Below, one piece after another: positions 7,395-13,144 of a DNA stretch of 13,144 bases. A program made the position numbers and the translations under genes. The notes under the pieces are model-generated. The model was not told the origin of the DNA and did not search any database. It saw nothing but the letters and a program-made list of their open reading frames with translations. The DNA lies in NCBI GenBank assembly GCA_002718015.1, contig PBCW01000078.1:1-13144 (forward strand). The letters run 5' to 3'. The DNA is from Rhodospirillaceae bacterium (GTDB taxonomy: Bacteria > Pseudomonadota > Alphaproteobacteria > UBA8366). Numbering within the stretch: the first letter of the stretch is position 1; each line of letters starts with the position of its first letter.

Positions 7395-7474
7395 TGTAGT
7401 TAAATCGAATTTTGGTTGCGTATCAAGAAATGTTGTTGCGTGAAGAGAAATATTTTTGTCGATACTTAACTACA
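7395..7474. promoter_or_regulatory. Inverted repeat pair in the divergent control region
   Basis: In the 255-bp gap between the divergent Rieske and SDR genes, TGTAGTTAA at 7395-7403 is matched by its exact reverse complement TTAACTACA at 7466-7474. Allowing a two-base indel, the similarity extends by another ATCGA/TCGAT, so each half is about 14 bp. The arms are about 71 bp apart, close to seven helical turns. On the minus strand the left arm overlaps a weak promoter candidate (TTGATA at 7426-7421, 17-bp spacer, TTAACT at 7403-7398). This fits a pair of operator sites controlling both directions, but no regulator gene lies in the window. Chance occurrence of a 9-bp match is possible. Confidence 0.35.
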
Positions 7475-7479
7475 TACAC

Positions 7480-7492
7480 GATACAAGGTATC
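7480..7492. promoter_or_regulatory. Short palindrome upstream of the SDR gene (possible operator)
   Basis: GATAC-AAG-GTATC is a perfect 5-bp inverted repeat with a 3-bp spacer, 44 bp before the SDR start codon and just beyond the 7466-7474 repeat arm. The size suits a GntR- or TetR-class dimer site. It also overlaps a weak plus-strand promoter candidate (TTGTCG at 7456, then GATACA at 7480). The assignment rests on symmetry only. Confidence 0.3.
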
Positions 7493-7536
7493 TATCAAGG
7501 ATCTGAGAGTAGTGGATCAGTTGGAAAAGCATTTAA

Positions 7537-8259
7537 ATGCCAGATAAAAAAATGGTGATTGTGACTGGCGGTAGTCGTGGGATTGGCGCTGCAACCTGTG
7601 AAAAATTGTTGTTCCAGGGCTATGGCGTTATTTCACTTAGCCGCACTGAACCCCCATCGACTGATATCTTGCACCTGCCCTGCGATTTAACAGATACCGA
7701 TGGCAGGCGCGCCGTGTTCGAAAATTTGTGCAAACGTGACGATGTCTTTGGTTTGGTGAATAATGCCGGTATCGCGACCCCCAATTTAATTGCGGAGTTC
7801 GATCATCAACTTTATGCAGGTGTGATGGATATGAACACCACGTCGGTGGCTGAGTTATCAGCAGCTATCATTCCCTCGCTAATAAAAAATAAACAAGGAC
7901 GAGTGGTCAATATTTCCTCTGAATTAATTTTGGGTTTTGCGACACGCACGGCCTACTCAGCATCAAAAGCGGCCGTTGCAAGTTTCGCAAGAACCTGGGC
8001 GCTCGAGCTGGGCAAATACAACATCTGCTGCAATGCCATTGCCCCGGGCCCTGTGGAAACTGAGTTGTTTGTCAAAAACAACCCACCGGGCAGTGCCATC
8101 CGTCAACAAAAGCTGGACAAGATTCCCCTTGGACGTTTTGGCCGGGCTGAAGATGTAGCTGGCATGGTGGCGTTTCTCATGTCAGACGAAGCCAGCTTTA
8201 TAACCGGACAAACGCTTTATGTCTGCGGCGGATCGAGCCTTGGTTCAGTGCCGGTTTGA
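7537..8259 (+). CDS. Short-chain dehydrogenase/reductase (SDR), FabG-like
   Basis: A cytoplasmic NAD(P)-dependent oxidoreductase of 240 residues, standard for classical SDRs. The cofactor motif TGGSRGIG is at 10-17, NNAG at 75-78, the structural Asn at N100, catalytic Ser at S127 (NISSE) and YSASK with Y140 and K144. 'CNAIAPGPVETEL' follows (165-177), and the C-terminus carries 'ITGQTLYVCGG'. In this setting it probably oxidises an alcohol or cis-diol formed by the Rieske oxygenase; this is inference. The start ATG at 7537 has a modest GGAAAAG seven bases upstream. It is divergent from the oxygenase operon across a region with inverted repeats. Its last 43 bp overlap the convergent EamA transporter gene. 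Confidence 0.92.
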   Translation: MPDKKMVIVTGGSRGIGAATCEKLLFQGYGVISLSRTEPPSTDILHLPCDLTDTDGRRAVFENLCKRDDVFGLVNNAGIATPNLIAEFDHQLYAGVMDMNTTSVAELSAAIIPSLIKNKQGRVVNISSELILGFATRTAYSASKAAVASFARTWALELGKYNICCNAIAPGPVETELFVKNNPPGSAIRQQKLDKIPLGRFGRAEDVAGMVAFLMSDEASFITGQTLYVCGGSSLGSVPV

Positions 8260-9134
8260 TTTCGTTTCATGGTAACAGCAACAACACCAATAATGATCAA
8301 CCCAACGCCGACCATATCAAAAGTTTTGTAACGTTCACCAAATGCAATCACCCCAACAAATATGCCGAACGCGACCATCAAATAGGCCGCCACTGAGTAA
8401 ATCACAGGCCCATATTTTGAGATGACGTAAAAAGAGAGATAGTAAGCCAGACCTGAAATGAAACAATGTAGCAGGAGAAAGATGAAGGCCGGCTTTTGCG
8501 CAGCGCTGGATATTAAGGACAGATTATGACCGATTAGAATATAGAGCCAAATTGGGAGCGACCCGAAGATCATCATCCATGCAGCTGCCTGCATGCGGGA
8601 TAAGCTGACGGGCAGATACAGTGAAATGTAGACAACATTTAAAGCGTAGAAAAAGGTGGACAAGAGGATGAGAGCTATTCCAACGAAAGACGCAGTGATC
8701 ATCGCCTCTTCTGTAATTCCGGCTCCTGCAATCAAAGTAACGCCCATGAGGCCAAACAACACACCAGCAAAACGCCCGATTGCGAATGTCTCCTGTTTAA
8801 ATATCAGTGAGAGCAAATAAATCATGATGGGGACACCGCTGATCATCGCCGATGCAATGCCAACATCCACGCTCCGAATACCGTTAAAGAAAATGATATG
8901 TGGAATAGTAATGCCGACAAGTCCGCCAATTAGTGAAAATCGCATGACCTGTATTGTCAATGGTGTGGTCCAGCCAAGGACGCGGTTGACCAAAATGAGC
9001 AATAAACCTCCAAAAAGCGAAATGGACGCTGCATATAAAATTGGATCAATTCCGCCGTGGATAACTATTTTTGAGACAGCAGGCACGCTGCCACGCACTG
9101 CGCCAAGCGCACCAACGAATAAAAGGGCGGTCAA
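8217..9134 (-). CDS. EamA/DMT family transporter
   Basis: A multi-spanning inner-membrane protein of about 305 residues with roughly ten hydrophobic helices arranged as two EamA repeats. Repeat 1 starts with 'ALLFVGALGAVRGSVPAVSK', and repeat 2 contains 'YSVAAYLMVAFGIFVGVIAFGE' with the characteristic late Glu. DMT proteins move metabolites, often as exporters of amino acids or other small molecules; the substrate is unknown. The start is uncertain. No ATG exists in frame. TTG at 9134 opens the reading frame but has no nearby ribosome site, while a strong GGAGGA at 9165-9160 lies ten bases before an in-frame ATT at 9149 and four bases before an ATA at 9155. The gene is divergent from the reductase and its 3' end overlaps the SDR gene. 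Confidence 0.88.
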   Translation of the reverse strand: MTALLFVGALGAVRGSVPAVSKIVIHGGIDPILYAASISLFGGLLLILVNRVLGWTTPLTIQVMRFSLIGGLVGITIPHIIFFNGIRSVDVGIASAMISGVPIMIYLLSLIFKQETFAIGRFAGVLFGLMGVTLIAGAGITEEAMITASFVGIALILLSTFFYALNVVYISLYLPVSLSRMQAAAWMMIFGSLPIWLYILIGHNLSLISSAAQKPAFIFLLLHCFISGLAYYLSFYVISKYGPVIYSVAAYLMVAFGIFVGVIAFGERYKTFDMVGVGLIIIGVVAVTMKRNQTGTEPRLDPPQT

Positions 9135-9218
9135 AGTGTAACGTGAAATTACTATTTGGTCCTCCGAGGAGTGTTAAAAGCAAACTTACATTTTGAAAAA
9201 CAAATGGAAAAATCTATC

Positions 9219-9231
9219 AAATGTTGCATTT
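9219..9231. promoter_or_regulatory. Short palindrome between DMT and reductase genes
   Basis: AAATG-TTG-CATTT is a perfect 5-bp inverted repeat with a 3-bp spacer, in the middle of the 161-bp divergent gap. A wider GTGTTA (9171-9176) / TAACAC (9265-9270) pair brackets it. The location suits an operator for one or both genes. The sequence differs from the palindromes in the other two divergent gaps, so a common regulator is not implied. Confidence 0.22.
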
Positions 9232-9295
9232 CTGAATGCTCCGTTTGTAAACCAAATTTATCAGTAACACTTTTTTTCAGAGGCGATGCTTTGAA

Positions 9296-10249
9296 ATGGT
9301 AGCGAAACAAAAAGGTCTCATAAGCGCGATGCGATATGAGGCAAAAGGAATCTTGAGTGTCGAAATGGTCTCTGCACAGGCTGATGATCTCATCCCTTTC
9401 AGCGCGGGTGGTCATATCGACGTGTTTCTCCGCGATGGTTTGGTGAGGCAATATTCACTGATGAACGACCCAAAGGACAGTAACCGTTATCAATTCGCTG
9501 TTCTTCTGGAAAATCAGGGCCGTGGCGGCTCAGCCTTCGTTCATCAATCACTTCGTGTTGGTGATGTAATTGAGGTATCCCATCCTCGGAATAATTTTGA
9601 TGTTGTTGACGGTGCGACTTCTCATGTTTTTGTTGCCGGCGGCATTGGCATTACACCCTTTATCTCGATGGCACATCATTGTCGCCACAACGCCATACCA
9701 ATGAAACTTTATTATTGCGCAAGAGCGCCTGAAACAACCGCATTTGTGGACCATCTCACGCCTCTATTCGGTGAAAACATGCTGGTCCATTACGATGGCG
9801 GCGATGCCTCCAAATCGATCGATTTGACCGAATTGGTAGCTAGTGAGGCGAACGCACAACTATATTGTTGCGGACCGCGGGGTTTGATGACTGCGCTTGC
9901 GGAGGTGGTTGAACTGCACGGTGGGTCATTGATCACTGAGGATTTTAATCCGGTAGGTGCCAACACCGATGACGAGGCGTCAAAAGATGGTGATTTCACC
10001 GTTGTGCTTCAGCGCTCCGGTCTGACGGTCGATGTTGGCAAGGGGCAAACAATTATCGAAGCTCTCAAAGCGGTAAATATTGACGTGGAAACCTCTTGTG
10101 AGGCGGGTGTGTGCGGCACCTGCGTGGTTGGTTACTTAGAGGGTGAGCCTGTCCATAATGATGTTGTTTTAATGCCAGATGAACAGGAAACGTCTGTCGC
10201 TTTGTGCGTCGCTGGATGCAAATCGAAAAAATTGGTTTTGGATTTGTAG
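9296..10249 (+). CDS. Rieske oxygenase reductase: flavin/NAD domain plus C-terminal [2Fe-2S] ferredoxin (VanB/PDR-like)
   Basis: The electron-transfer partner for the oxygenases: NAD(P)H to flavin to a plant-type [2Fe-2S] cluster to the Rieske centre. It has 317 residues, normal for phthalate dioxygenase reductase and vanillate demethylase VanB. Domain order is the flavin-binding barrel with RQYSL (51-55, FMN contact), the NAD-binding domain with GGIGITPF (115-122) and CCGPRGL (191-197), and the ferredoxin domain with C268-x4-C273-x2-C276 and C304. The annotated ATG at 9296 has AGAGG about 12 bases upstream, which is loose; an in-frame ATG at 9329 would remove 11 residues and leave the flavin domain nearly whole. 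It is the only reductase seen here and so could serve both Rieske proteins. It is divergent from the DMT gene and convergent with the hydrolase. Confidence 0.92.
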   Translation: MVAKQKGLISAMRYEAKGILSVEMVSAQADDLIPFSAGGHIDVFLRDGLVRQYSLMNDPKDSNRYQFAVLLENQGRGGSAFVHQSLRVGDVIEVSHPRNNFDVVDGATSHVFVAGGIGITPFISMAHHCRHNAIPMKLYYCARAPETTAFVDHLTPLFGENMLVHYDGGDASKSIDLTELVASEANAQLYCCGPRGLMTALAEVVELHGGSLITEDFNPVGANTDDEASKDGDFTVVLQRSGLTVDVGKGQTIIEALKAVNIDVETSCEAGVCGTCVVGYLEGEPVHNDVVLMPDEQETSVALCVAGCKSKKLVLDL

Positions 10250-10274
10250 TTCGGGATTAATAGCCATGAATTGG

Positions 10275-10309
10275 CAAAGGATGAAGTTGCGGATTTGCCG
10301 TTCCCTTTG
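10275..10309. terminator. Imperfect hairpin between convergent genes
   Basis: The right arm CCGTTCCCTTTG (10298-10309) can pair with three blocks to the left: CAAAGG (10275-10280), GAA (10283-10285) and CGG (10290-10292). These are separated by bulges AT and GTTG, and the loop is ATTTG. It lies in the 69-bp gap between the stop codons of the reductase and the hydrolase, where a shared terminator would be expected. No T-tract follows on either strand, so intrinsic termination is doubtful. Confidence 0.3.
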
Positions 10310-10318
10310 GACCGGCCT

Positions 10319-11110
10319 CTAATTAACGCCCGTGATAAAATTAATAACTGCATCATCAAAGTGTTTTGGCTTTTCAACCAGTGCCAAATGTGAGGCGTTT
10401 TCGAGTATGACGAGGTCTGCATTTGGACATGTTTCGCTGATGAATTTGGCTTCTGATATCGGTGTTGCTTTGTCATCAGCACCAGTGATCAGCAACATCC
10501 TTGCGGTGATATCAGGCAATTGTTCGGTAATGTCAAAATCGCGTACAGCCTCTGTCGCGGCGACATACCCCTCGATCGGTGTTTTAGCCACCATGGTGCG
10601 TATTGCGTCAACAATCAAAGGATTCTTGGTGGTAAATCCATCGGCGTACCAACGGTTGTCCAACTCTGTGAACATCGATGTTAAACCATGCTGTTTGATA
10701 TGACTTATGCGTTTGCTGAAGGCACCGCTGTCCAGCACTTTTGCACTGGCCCCTGCCAGAACCATGCGTTTAACCCGGTCAGGTGCATTGGCTCCCAGCC
10801 AGAGCCCGATCATGCTCCCAAGAGATAGCCCAACGAAATGGCAGGAGGGAATATCAAGATGGTCGAGAAGGGCAAGGATATCTTTTGCCAATATTTCAAT
10901 GGAGTATGGGGTAGAAAATATGTCTGACTCGCCGTGGCCGCGCAAATCGCAGCTTGCGATGCGATAGGTGTTTGACAGCTGTTGAATCTGGCGGTCCCAT
11001 AAGGATTGATTGGCGCCGAGTGAATGACAAAAGAAAATAGTGTCAGCGTCATCTTTGTCGACAATTTTGTAAACCAGATTGCCGCCATGCAGAGGTAAAA
11101 TATTTTTCAT
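10319..11110 (-). CDS. Alpha/beta hydrolase (3-oxoadipate enol-lactonase-like)
   Basis: A cytoplasmic alpha/beta-fold hydrolase of 263 residues, close to the length of PcaD-type enol-lactonases. Starting at the ATG at 11110 (GGAG seven bases upstream), the oxyanion strand is FFCHSLGANQSLWD (26-39). 'DLRGHGESD' is at 55-63, the nucleophile elbow G-L-S96-L-G at 94-98, the acid 'LLITGADDKATP' with D212, and the catalytic His H241 in 'NASHLALVEKP'. The triad is therefore complete. The frame stays open upstream to 11206, but that extension has no ribosome site and is not hydrolase-like. Family members open lactones or cleave C-C, ester or carbamate bonds; the similarity alone does not fix the reaction. 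It is divergent from the aldehyde dehydrogenase and convergent with the reductase. Confidence 0.9.
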   Translation of the reverse strand: MKNILPLHGGNLVYKIVDKDDADTIFFCHSLGANQSLWDRQIQQLSNTYRIASCDLRGHGESDIFSTPYSIEILAKDILALLDHLDIPSCHFVGLSLGSMIGLWLGANAPDRVKRMVLAGASAKVLDSGAFSKRISHIKQHGLTSMFTELDNRWYADGFTTKNPLIVDAIRTMVAKTPIEGYVAATEAVRDFDITEQLPDITARMLLITGADDKATPISEAKFISETCPNADLVILENASHLALVEKPKHFDDAVINFITGVN

Positions 11111-11208
11111 AATCAATCTCCAGGATTTTTGCTTCAAATGAGAAACCTGTGCTTCACTTGGCCGTCTCTTGATCGAGCGGAGCGCCGTGACTGGCGAAAT
11201 AACCACGA

Positions 11209-11224
11209 TGCAATGTAAATTGCA
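11209..11224. promoter_or_regulatory. Palindrome upstream of the aldehyde dehydrogenase gene
   Basis: TGCAAT-GTAA-ATTGCA is a perfect 6-bp inverted repeat with a 4-bp spacer, 27 bp before the ATG at 11252. It is in the 141-bp gap shared with the divergent hydrolase gene. Symmetry and position suit a dimeric repressor or activator site that could act on both genes. No clear -35/-10 pair was seen around it. Confidence 0.35.
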
Positions 11225-11251
11225 AAATAGCAGTTTATTGTTTTAGGTGTG

Positions 11252-12748
11252 ATGAATGGGGTAGCGAGGAGCGTAGATATCATCAGGCGATTTCAACATT
11301 TCATAAATGGGCACTCTACCCCGCCAAACAGCGGTGAATGGATTGAGAGCATCAATCCAGCGACGGGTGCTGTCTGGGCCCAGATTGCCAGGGGAAACAA
11401 AGCTGACGTTGACTTCGCTGTTGAGACTGCGCTCACGGCGTCACAGCGGCCCGATTGGCGAGACAGTGCCGCCAACCGGTCCGAAATTCTGCACGGCATT
11501 GCTGACCGATTGGACAGTGAGCATAAGCAGTTCATCGAGATTGAAATCAATGACAATGGGAAACGCATTCGTGAGGTCGCAGCCCAAATGGCTGGGCTTG
11601 GCGGATGGTATCGTCATTTTGCTCTTTCTCTTGCGAAAATGGAGGTTGAGGAACTAACCCTCGATCTAGAGGGGGTTTCAGCCCATCTCGAGTTGATACC
11701 TTTCGGCGTTATTGGTGCGATCACGGCCTGGAACTCTCCTCTGATGATTGCGGCTTGGAAAGTTGCCCCCGCGCTTGCGGGTGGAAACGCCGTGATCATA
11801 AAGCCGTCTGAGATGGCCTCAGCCTCAACTGTTTTGTTTGCAGAGGTGCTGGCTGACGCGGTACCAGATGGCTTGATAAATGTCGTGACCGGCTATGGTG
11901 ATGAGGTTGGCGCTGAGATTGTTGACGCTGATGAGGTTAAAAAAGTCTCTTTCACGGGGTCTGAGATTGGCGGCTCGAAAGTTGCCGCCACAGCGGCAAA
12001 ACATGTAAAGCCGTCGACCCTGGAGTTGGGCGGTAAATCCCCCCAGATCGTATTTGCCGATGCTGATCTGGAGAGCGCCATAAACGGTGTCATGTCGGGA
12101 ATTTTTCTCTCAAACGGTCAAAGCTGTGTCGCTGGTTCAAGATTGATCATACATGATGAAATCAGAGTGGCTTTTGTCAAATGCCTGAAAGAAAAGCTGG
12201 ATGGTCTGCATTTTGGCAATCCGTTGCGTAAGGACACCGATATCGGGCCAATCGCCAATGAAGCGCAATTTGATAAAATCCTTTCGATGGTGGATCGTGC
12301 CAGGAAGAATGGGGCAACAATCGCGGCAGGCGGCTCAAAGAAAGTTGTTCCGGGGTTTGAAAATGGCTTTTTCATGGAGCCAACAATTTTGGAAAATGTG
12401 TCTACTGACGCTGAAATTTGGCGTAAGGAAGTATTTGGGCCAGTGCTTTGTGTTCACAGCTTCTCAAATAAGGATGAGGCTATAAGCTTGGCCAATGATT
12501 CAGAGTATGGTCTCGCCGCTGGCCTTTGGACCACTGATTGGGGGTTTGCCAGCGAAATCGCCAGCAAAATCGACTCTGGCACGGTCTACATAAACCATTA
12601 CCGATCAGTGAGCGCATGTGCGCCAGTGGGTGGAATTAAAAAATCCGGCTATGGCAGGGAGTTAGGCCCGAACGCCATCCGGGATTTCATGCAGGAAAAG
12701 GTGATTTGGAAAGGCAAAGTGAGCGTGCCAGATCCTTTCGCCAGATAG
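11252..12748 (+). CDS. NAD(P)-dependent aldehyde dehydrogenase
   Basis: A cytoplasmic ALDH-superfamily enzyme of 498 residues, a typical length, converting an aldehyde to its carboxylate. Counted from the ATG at 11252: oxyanion Asn N161 in AWNSP, cofactor Lys K184 in IIKPSE, FTGS (234-237), general base E258 in LELGGKSP, nucleophile C292 in GQSC, and E393 in EVFGPVL. The C-terminal 'GGIKKSGYGRELG' (460-472) is also canonical. All catalytic residues are present. A GTG lies directly before the ATG; the upstream AGGTG gives modest support for either. It likely acts on an aldehyde made by the SDR or by oxygenase-driven dealkylation. It is divergent from the hydrolase and followed 118 bp later by a second Rieske gene on the same strand. 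Confidence 0.95.
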   Translation: MNGVARSVDIIRRFQHFINGHSTPPNSGEWIESINPATGAVWAQIARGNKADVDFAVETALTASQRPDWRDSAANRSEILHGIADRLDSEHKQFIEIEINDNGKRIREVAAQMAGLGGWYRHFALSLAKMEVEELTLDLEGVSAHLELIPFGVIGAITAWNSPLMIAAWKVAPALAGGNAVIIKPSEMASASTVLFAEVLADAVPDGLINVVTGYGDEVGAEIVDADEVKKVSFTGSEIGGSKVAATAAKHVKPSTLELGGKSPQIVFADADLESAINGVMSGIFLSNGQSCVAGSRLIIHDEIRVAFVKCLKEKLDGLHFGNPLRKDTDIGPIANEAQFDKILSMVDRARKNGATIAAGGSKKVVPGFENGFFMEPTILENVSTDAEIWRKEVFGPVLCVHSFSNKDEAISLANDSEYGLAAGLWTTDWGFASEIASKIDSGTVYINHYRSVSACAPVGGIKKSGYGRELGPNAIRDFMQEKVIWKGKVSVPDPFAR

Positions 12749-12754
12749 TGCTCT

Positions 12755-12777
12755 TGGCAGTCTTTGTCTGGCTGCCA
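12755..12777 (+). terminator. Hairpin after the aldehyde dehydrogenase gene
   Basis: TGGCAG (12755-12760) and CTGCCA (12772-12777) form a perfect 6-bp stem with an 11-base loop, starting seven bases after the dehydrogenase stop codon. The loop can be shortened by a T-G pair. No run of T follows, so this may be a weak or factor-dependent terminator, or an attenuating structure before the second Rieske gene. Confidence 0.35.
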
Positions 12778-12866
12778 GAATCGACTGTTCTAATTGATGG
12801 CTTTGGTATATTCTGAGTAAACGATGTTTCTTAAAAGGCGTTGTAAGCTCGTTCAGGGAGTTGAAG

Positions 12867-13144
12867 ATGGAAGATGGAAAGCTAAAAGCAAACCCCAGCG
12901 TCCCAGAGGGTAATTTTAGGGGGCATGCCAAGCAATATGTGTGGTCCGAGAAGCCCGATCCCTTGCTTGCAGAGGTCGGTCCAGGAACTCCGTGTGGTGA
13001 GTATCAGCGCCGTTTTTGGCTGCCAATTGCGATGACCAATCAATTTTCTGACAAGCCTTATCGGGTTCGTGTTTTGGGCGAGGATTTGGTTTTGTTCCGC
13101 GAGACAAAAGGTCGCTTGGGCCTGGTTCACCTGCATTGTGCGCA
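12867..13144 (+). CDS. Rieske non-heme iron oxygenase alpha subunit, N-terminal fragment
   Basis: The first 92 codons of a second phthalate-dioxygenase-type Rieske protein, cut by the window edge. The ATG at 12867 has AGGGAG seven bases upstream; a second in-frame Met does not occur near it. It aligns end to end with the N-terminus of the 5899-7281 protein: 'DPLLAEVGPGTPCGEYQRRF' corresponds to 'DPELTETGPRTPAGEYWRRF', and 'LGEDLVLFRETKGRLGLVHL' to the matching 'LSEDLVVYRD' segment. The last complete codons are H90-C91-A92, so the first Rieske Cys is present and the next bases (CA) fit the expected His. The iron sites and substrate pocket are outside the window. It follows the aldehyde dehydrogenase by 118 bp and probably shares the reductase at 9296-10249. 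Confidence 0.88.
   Translation, partial: MEDGKLKANPSVPEGNFRGHAKQYVWSEKPDPLLAEVGPGTPCGEYQRRFWLPIAMTNQFSDKPYRVRVLGEDLVLFRETKGRLGLVHLHCA

Noticed and set aside
9152..9451. A 99-codon open frame on the minus strand spanning the DMT/reductase gap.
   Set aside because: It overlaps the reductase N-terminus, carries no family motif, and its predicted protein is low in recognisable structure; it is most likely a shadow of the reductase gene.
11111..11206. A longer N-terminus for the alpha/beta hydrolase starting at 11206.
   Set aside because: The extra 32 residues are basic and unlike the family, while the ATG at 11110 has a good ribosome site and gives the normal hydrolase N-terminus.
12785..12812. 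A promoter for the second Rieske gene (TATATT at 12807-12812).
   Set aside because: The -10-like box is good but no acceptable -35 element lies 16-18 bp upstream; one AT-rich hexamer is too weak to list.
1..13144. Insertion sequences, CRISPR arrays, tRNA genes or phage genes.
   Set aside because: No transposase or integrase motif, regularly spaced repeats, or cloverleaf-like sequence was found on either strand.

Overview
The window looks like accessory chromosomal DNA from an alphaproteobacterium, plausibly a marine one. This is inferred from the protein families and moderate GC; no rRNA, tRNA or taxonomic marker is present. Almost all of it is coding. It contains 11 complete recognisable genes, two complete genes of unknown function, and a gene cut at each end. 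Together they read as a catabolic island built around Rieske non-heme iron oxygenases. No mobile element, CRISPR array, RNA gene or regulator gene was found.

Layout. Positions 2-187 (+) are the tail of an acetamidase/formamidase-type amidohydrolase, followed by a GlcG/HbpS-family gene (266-679, +). Converging on these is a compact seven-gene minus-strand transcription unit running from 7281 down to 698. In transcription order it holds a phthalate-dioxygenase-type Rieske oxygenase, two ABC permeases, a periplasmic binding protein, an ABC ATPase of the PotABCD type, and two tandem paralogous proteins of about 207 residues that I do not recognise. The oxygenase stop codon overlaps the first permease start (TAGTG), which links uptake to oxidation of the imported compound.

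A 255-bp divergent region carrying inverted repeats (7282-7536) separates this unit from an SDR dehydrogenase (7537-8259, +). The SDR gene overlaps the 3' end of a convergent EamA/DMT transporter gene (8217-9134, -). Then come a VanB/phthalate-dioxygenase-reductase-like electron-transfer protein (9296-10249, +), an alpha/beta hydrolase resembling 3-oxoadipate enol-lactonase (10319-11110, -), an aldehyde dehydrogenase (11252-12748, +), and the start of a second Rieske oxygenase (12867 to the window end, +).

Inferred working model: the ABC system imports a small organic compound. One or both Rieske oxygenases, fed by the single reductase, hydroxylate or demethylate it. The SDR and aldehyde dehydrogenase oxidise the alcohol or aldehyde products, and the hydrolase and amidase cleave ester, lactone or amide bonds. 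The DMT protein may export or import a related metabolite. The substrate cannot be read from the sequence. The binding protein lacks an acidic residue next to its presumed ligand Trp, which argues mildly against a polyamine. The least explained parts are the two tandem unknown genes inside the operon and the AT-rich ABC block sitting between GC-richer genes.
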